This document shows positions 61,321 through 64,000 of a DNA stretch of 64,000 bases, one piece after another (position 1 is the first letter of the stretch; the number at the start of each line of letters is the position of its first letter). A program made the position numbers and the translations under genes. This DNA is from Spirosoma luteum DSM 19990 (GTDB taxonomy: Bacteria > Bacteroidota > Bacteroidia > Cytophagales > Spirosomataceae), in contig NZ_KB893313.1 in the NCBI RefSeq assembly GCF_000374065.1, positions 130,426-194,425 on the forward strand, in the 5' to 3' direction. Below the pieces are notes generated by a model. That model was given only the letters and a program-made list of their open reading frames with translations, ran no database searches and was not told where the DNA came from.

Positions 61321-63246
61321 TTACTCATTAATAAACTGGATAATAAAGCCGCCTTTAGGAGCAAAAGCGTACTGCCAGGCAGACGTGACTGGATGTGTTT
61401 CCGTTTTAAAGCTCATCAATGGATTTTCGCCTTCCGTAATGACTTTAAATTTAGAAAAGCCCTTGGCATACTTGGCCAGATTTAGCTGGACCGGTACTGC
61501 TTTATTCGTACCATTTATTCCGACAATGTAAGAAAGGCGGTCCTTCTGACGAGCGAGTATTATCTGCTCCCCCGGTTCAGCCACAATACTCTCCGTTTTA
61601 TCCCAGCTGGCAGGCATGTCTTTCAATACCTGTCTAACCGGCACAGGCAGTGAATCAAACACCTCTTTTGAATCCGCAAAATGGATAATACCCGACGTAT
61701 AAATCATAGCCGTAGCCAACTCATGGACTGCCGTGTTCAACCGGGGGTATTTTCGAATGGTTAGGGCAAATGGTGTGTAATCCGTTGGGCCGGCTACATT
61801 TCTGGTGAATGGTAATACGGTATTCTGCTCGGCAGCTTTATCCGGATATCTAGGTTCATAAAAGTAGCTTTCCGTTCCTAAAACCGCTTCTGCTGTCATG
61901 AAATTTGGCCAGGTTCGATGCCAGCCTCTGGGAACGGTCGTGCCATGAAGGTTGACCAGTAAATGCTCTTTGGCGGCATCCTCAAAAAGTGATGGAAAGC
62001 AGGCCATCACCTCCTGCCGGTCTGAACACCAAAAATCTATTTTAACCCCCTTGACGCCCATAGCCGCCAATTCTTTGAATCGCTTTCTTCTTTTTTCTGG
62101 ATCGAAATACGCTGCCGAATAGCCCCACACCATGGGTTTGATTCCTTTGGAAGTAGCCTTAGCAATAATACCCCCTTCTGTGTTGGCTTTCTCCCAGCCA
62201 GCGTCAAACAGCGTATATCCGAAACCGAAAGAGGCCGCAAGATCCGTGAATTGGTTATACATTTCAGGGGAATGATCCTCGGGATGTGACCACCAGGACC
62301 AGGTGGCTTTTCCCGGTTCGATCCAGGACGTATCGTCAAGTTTAGAGGCAGGAGCCAAATCCGTAATCAAGCTTGACAGTAGTATGTCCCCGGCCTTCTC
62401 GCCAATGATGATTATCCGCCAGGGCATCGTCCAGGGAAGGCTGGATGTTGGATGATTATTATCGCCCAGGGGAAGGGTATATTTTTCGTCTTTTTCAGCA
62501 AAGGCAATTTTATACAACCCGCCCTCCGAGTCGGGTTGCAGATGACAACCGGGAAACGACCCATCCGTTCCGGACTCTGCTAGTAAAACCCAGTTTTTGC
62601 GCTCATTTACCTGAAAAAGGGCCGGCATACACCAGCCCACAGACGGGTTACGGGGATGGCTGATTGAGTCGCCGGGATGTACGTTGAGGTAAAAATCTTC
62701 ATAGCCCGGGGTGTACTTTCCCGCTTTATTATAAGGCTGCAACCAACCCTTCGCATTTTTTTCAATCTGAAATCCTGTGCTCTCCTTGTTGATTGCCCGT
62801 ATTTTTTTATCCTGCTCCGGAAAACGATAGCGGAAAGCAACGCCCTCTTGTCCGGCAACCAAATCCACGATCATGAGCGCCCCCGACCTATTTTTAAACG
62901 TTATACTCTTCGTTTCAAAGGTATGATTTACCGTTTTGACGTTACCTACCTTCAAGTCGTATATCTCCCTTCTTACTTCAATGGGTGAAACGGTAACGAC
63001 TGAGAGTCCAGCCGTAAAATTCTGATCATCACAGTTGAGGCCAAGCGGAGAATCGGCGATAATGGTTTTATCCCGGCGTGTAACCTGGTAATGCAACTCT
63101 CCATTTTTATTCAACGACAACGTAATTTTAGTTGATCCAAGCTTCGAGTTCAGGCCCATTGATTGGCATGATGCGTTGAAACCGCTGAAAAGAAAAACTG
63201 CGCCGGCTAAAATGGGAAGGACTTTGTCCATCACTCTATCCATCAT
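61321..63246 (-). CDS. Glycoside hydrolase family 97 protein
   Basis: A secreted alpha-glycosidase of about 641 residues (ATG at 63244-63246; alternatives at 63231 and 63327). N-terminal GH97 beta-sandwich, then a TIM barrel with TWSWWSHPEDHSPEMYNQF near 340, TLFDAGWEKANTEGG near 375 and GVKGVKIDFWCSDRQEVM near 425, then a C-terminal all-beta domain. The Asp in KIDF corresponds to the nucleophile of the retaining (alpha-galactosidase) subgroup rather than the inverting SusB type, and MTAEAVLGTESYF offers the acid/base Glu. Substrate choice is inferred, not shown. No SusCD pair is in view. Confidence 0.9.
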   Translation of the reverse strand: MMDRVMDKVLPILAGAVFLFSGFNASCQSMGLNSKLGSTKITLSLNKNGELHYQVTRRDKTIIADSPLGLNCDDQNFTAGLSVVTVSPIEVRREIYDLKVGNVKTVNHTFETKSITFKNRSGALMIVDLVAGQEGVAFRYRFPEQDKKIRAINKESTGFQIEKNAKGWLQPYNKAGKYTPGYEDFYLNVHPGDSISHPRNPSVGWCMPALFQVNERKNWVLLAESGTDGSFPGCHLQPDSEGGLYKIAFAEKDEKYTLPLGDNNHPTSSLPWTMPWRIIIIGEKAGDILLSSLITDLAPASKLDDTSWIEPGKATWSWWSHPEDHSPEMYNQFTDLAASFGFGYTLFDAGWEKANTEGGIIAKATSKGIKPMVWGYSAAYFDPEKRRKRFKELAAMGVKGVKIDFWCSDRQEVMACFPSLFEDAAKEHLLVNLHGTTVPRGWHRTWPNFMTAEAVLGTESYFYEPRYPDKAAEQNTVLPFTRNVAGPTDYTPFALTIRKYPRLNTAVHELATAMIYTSGIIHFADSKEVFDSLPVPVRQVLKDMPASWDKTESIVAEPGEQIILARQKDRLSYIVGINGTNKAVPVQLNLAKYAKGFSKFKVITEGENPLMSFKTETHPVTSAWQYAFAPKGGFIIQFINE

Positions 63247-63327
63247 ACTACTGATTGGGGTTGTTAGGGCCAACGCGGAGCGGCCCGTGAAAAAACACAG
63301 CTTGTAACTAAAGATGCTTATTCTCAT

Positions 63328-63797
63328 TAGAGAGCGGGTTTAATAAGAATGTGTAGGCTAAAAAGTTTTATTCAGGGCATAAACTAGCCCGTGGTAATTG
63401 TCCACTTTTTTAATGACTAATCCCTGTTTGTTGCATTGTAGTATTCTAAAGCCGAATATATTGTTGTTTATAAGCCCAAAAACTAGCCGCATCTTTCAGG
63501 ATTAGGGACCGGCTTTTTATCCGTGCAGGCACTCATTATTACCACCAGTGTTAAGCAGACAAAAGCATAGTTAGTGGTCATAGACAGAATCTGTTTGAAG
63601 CAGCTGGCATTGGATTAAAATTCAATTTTGGAAGACGGGCTGATATGATTTATACTTGTAGCAGTCACGACTTAACCCAACAGGTTAACTCAAACCGTCT
63701 CTTTTAACGCCCGTGGCTGTTGCACAACTCCGCTTTCTAGATCGATTTTCAGTGTCTGAATTGGCTAATAAGATTTTATACCATCGGTCTGCTCTTC
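63328..63797. other. 470-base gap between GH97 and a partial insertion sequence
   Basis: No gene recognised. It should contain the GH97 promoter and one end of the insertion element whose transposase gene runs off the window, but I cannot define the terminal inverted repeat with only one end visible. Confidence 0.4.
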
Positions 63798-64000
63798 TTA
63801 GTTGAGAAAAAGCACGCCAAAACCCGGAAAAGTGTCTTGAGAAGGTGATGACCATTCCACCTTTAGGGCTATGGCCTGGCTGAGAGTGAACTTGGTGGTG
63901 AACTTCATATACTTCTTCAGGTTGAAGGCAATAGCCGCCATCAGCATCACTTTGTGAGCTCCAGCTTTGCCCCGTACATTGATCTTTCGTAATCCATTGT
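63798..64000 (-). CDS. Transposase, C-terminal end (partial, IS1182/IS5-like DDE type)
   Basis: An open frame enters from the right edge and ends at a TAA (63798-63800). It encodes NGLRKINVRGKAGAHKVMLM, then AAIAFNLKKYMKF and a short tail ending VLFLN. The pattern G-L-R-x-x-x-x-R-G-x-x-x-A-x-K-x-M-L-M-A-A-x-A-x-N-L-x-K is the usual C-terminus of Bacteroidota IS1182- or IS5-like DDE transposases. The rest of the gene is outside the window, so family and integrity are uncertain. Confidence 0.75.
   Translation of the reverse strand, partial: NGLRKINVRGKAGAHKVMLMAAIAFNLKKYMKFTTKFTLSQAIALKVEWSSPSQDTFPGFGVLFLN

Overview
The window reads as chromosomal DNA of a Bacteroidota bacterium, most likely order Cytophagales and Spirosoma-like. 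That assignment is an inference from a T9SS type A sorting domain, exported VPS10/BNR proteins, GH97 and GH16 enzymes, many Bacteroidota-type DUF families, few clear Shine-Dalgarno sites and a TAnnTTTG-type promoter before topA. No rRNA or tRNA gene was recognised.

Layout. 0.3-3.5 kb: transketolase and transaldolase (non-oxidative pentose phosphate pathway), closed by a hairpin terminator. 3.5-17.4 kb: a long minus-strand nucleobase catabolism cluster read mmsA - class III aminotransferase - NCS1 transporter - DUF5654 - dihydropyrimidinase - beta-ureidopropionase-like nitrilase - four-helix-bundle gene - preT - preA - NCS2 permease - xanthine dehydrogenase small subunit, with a divergent Lrp/AsnC regulator. 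It supplies the whole reductive route from uracil/thymine to (methyl)malonate semialdehyde and an acyl-CoA. 17.4-20.4 kb: a T9SS-sorted protein and a surface protein with about 30 copies of a 17-residue repeat. 21-31.4 kb: SnoaL-like protein, topoisomerase I, HD phosphohydrolase, two decayed genes (GH20 and M20), DUF4375 lipoprotein, sirtuin, DUF3347 protein, luciferase-like oxidoreductase and DUF3050 protein. 31.5-36.8 kb: orphan OmpR-type response regulator, a large BNR/VPS10 protein and a class D beta-lactamase. 36.9-46.3 kb: three consecutive TldD-TldE metalloprotease-like pairs, the last TldE frameshifted. 46.7-63.3 kb: VIT1-like transporter, several alpha/beta hydrolases, ATP-grasp protein, GH16, sugar-lactone oxidase, second VPS10 protein, PQQ dehydrogenase with a cytochrome c domain, and GH97. 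The right edge holds the 3' end of a transposase gene.

The most unusual feature is a set of intercistronic inverted repeats that fill gaps between co-directional minus-strand genes almost from stop codon to start codon (near 7.7, 10.5, 15.3, 38.2, 40.0, 41.5 and 43.2 kb). Arm sequences differ between sites, but most share a core at or near the hairpin tip, GCTGACGCA or a close variant. A four-helix-bundle gene of the 23S-rRNA intervening-sequence type sits in one such gap (9.1-9.55 kb) between inverted low-complexity arms, which suggests it may be an autonomous relative of the gene-free hairpins. This link is a hypothesis.
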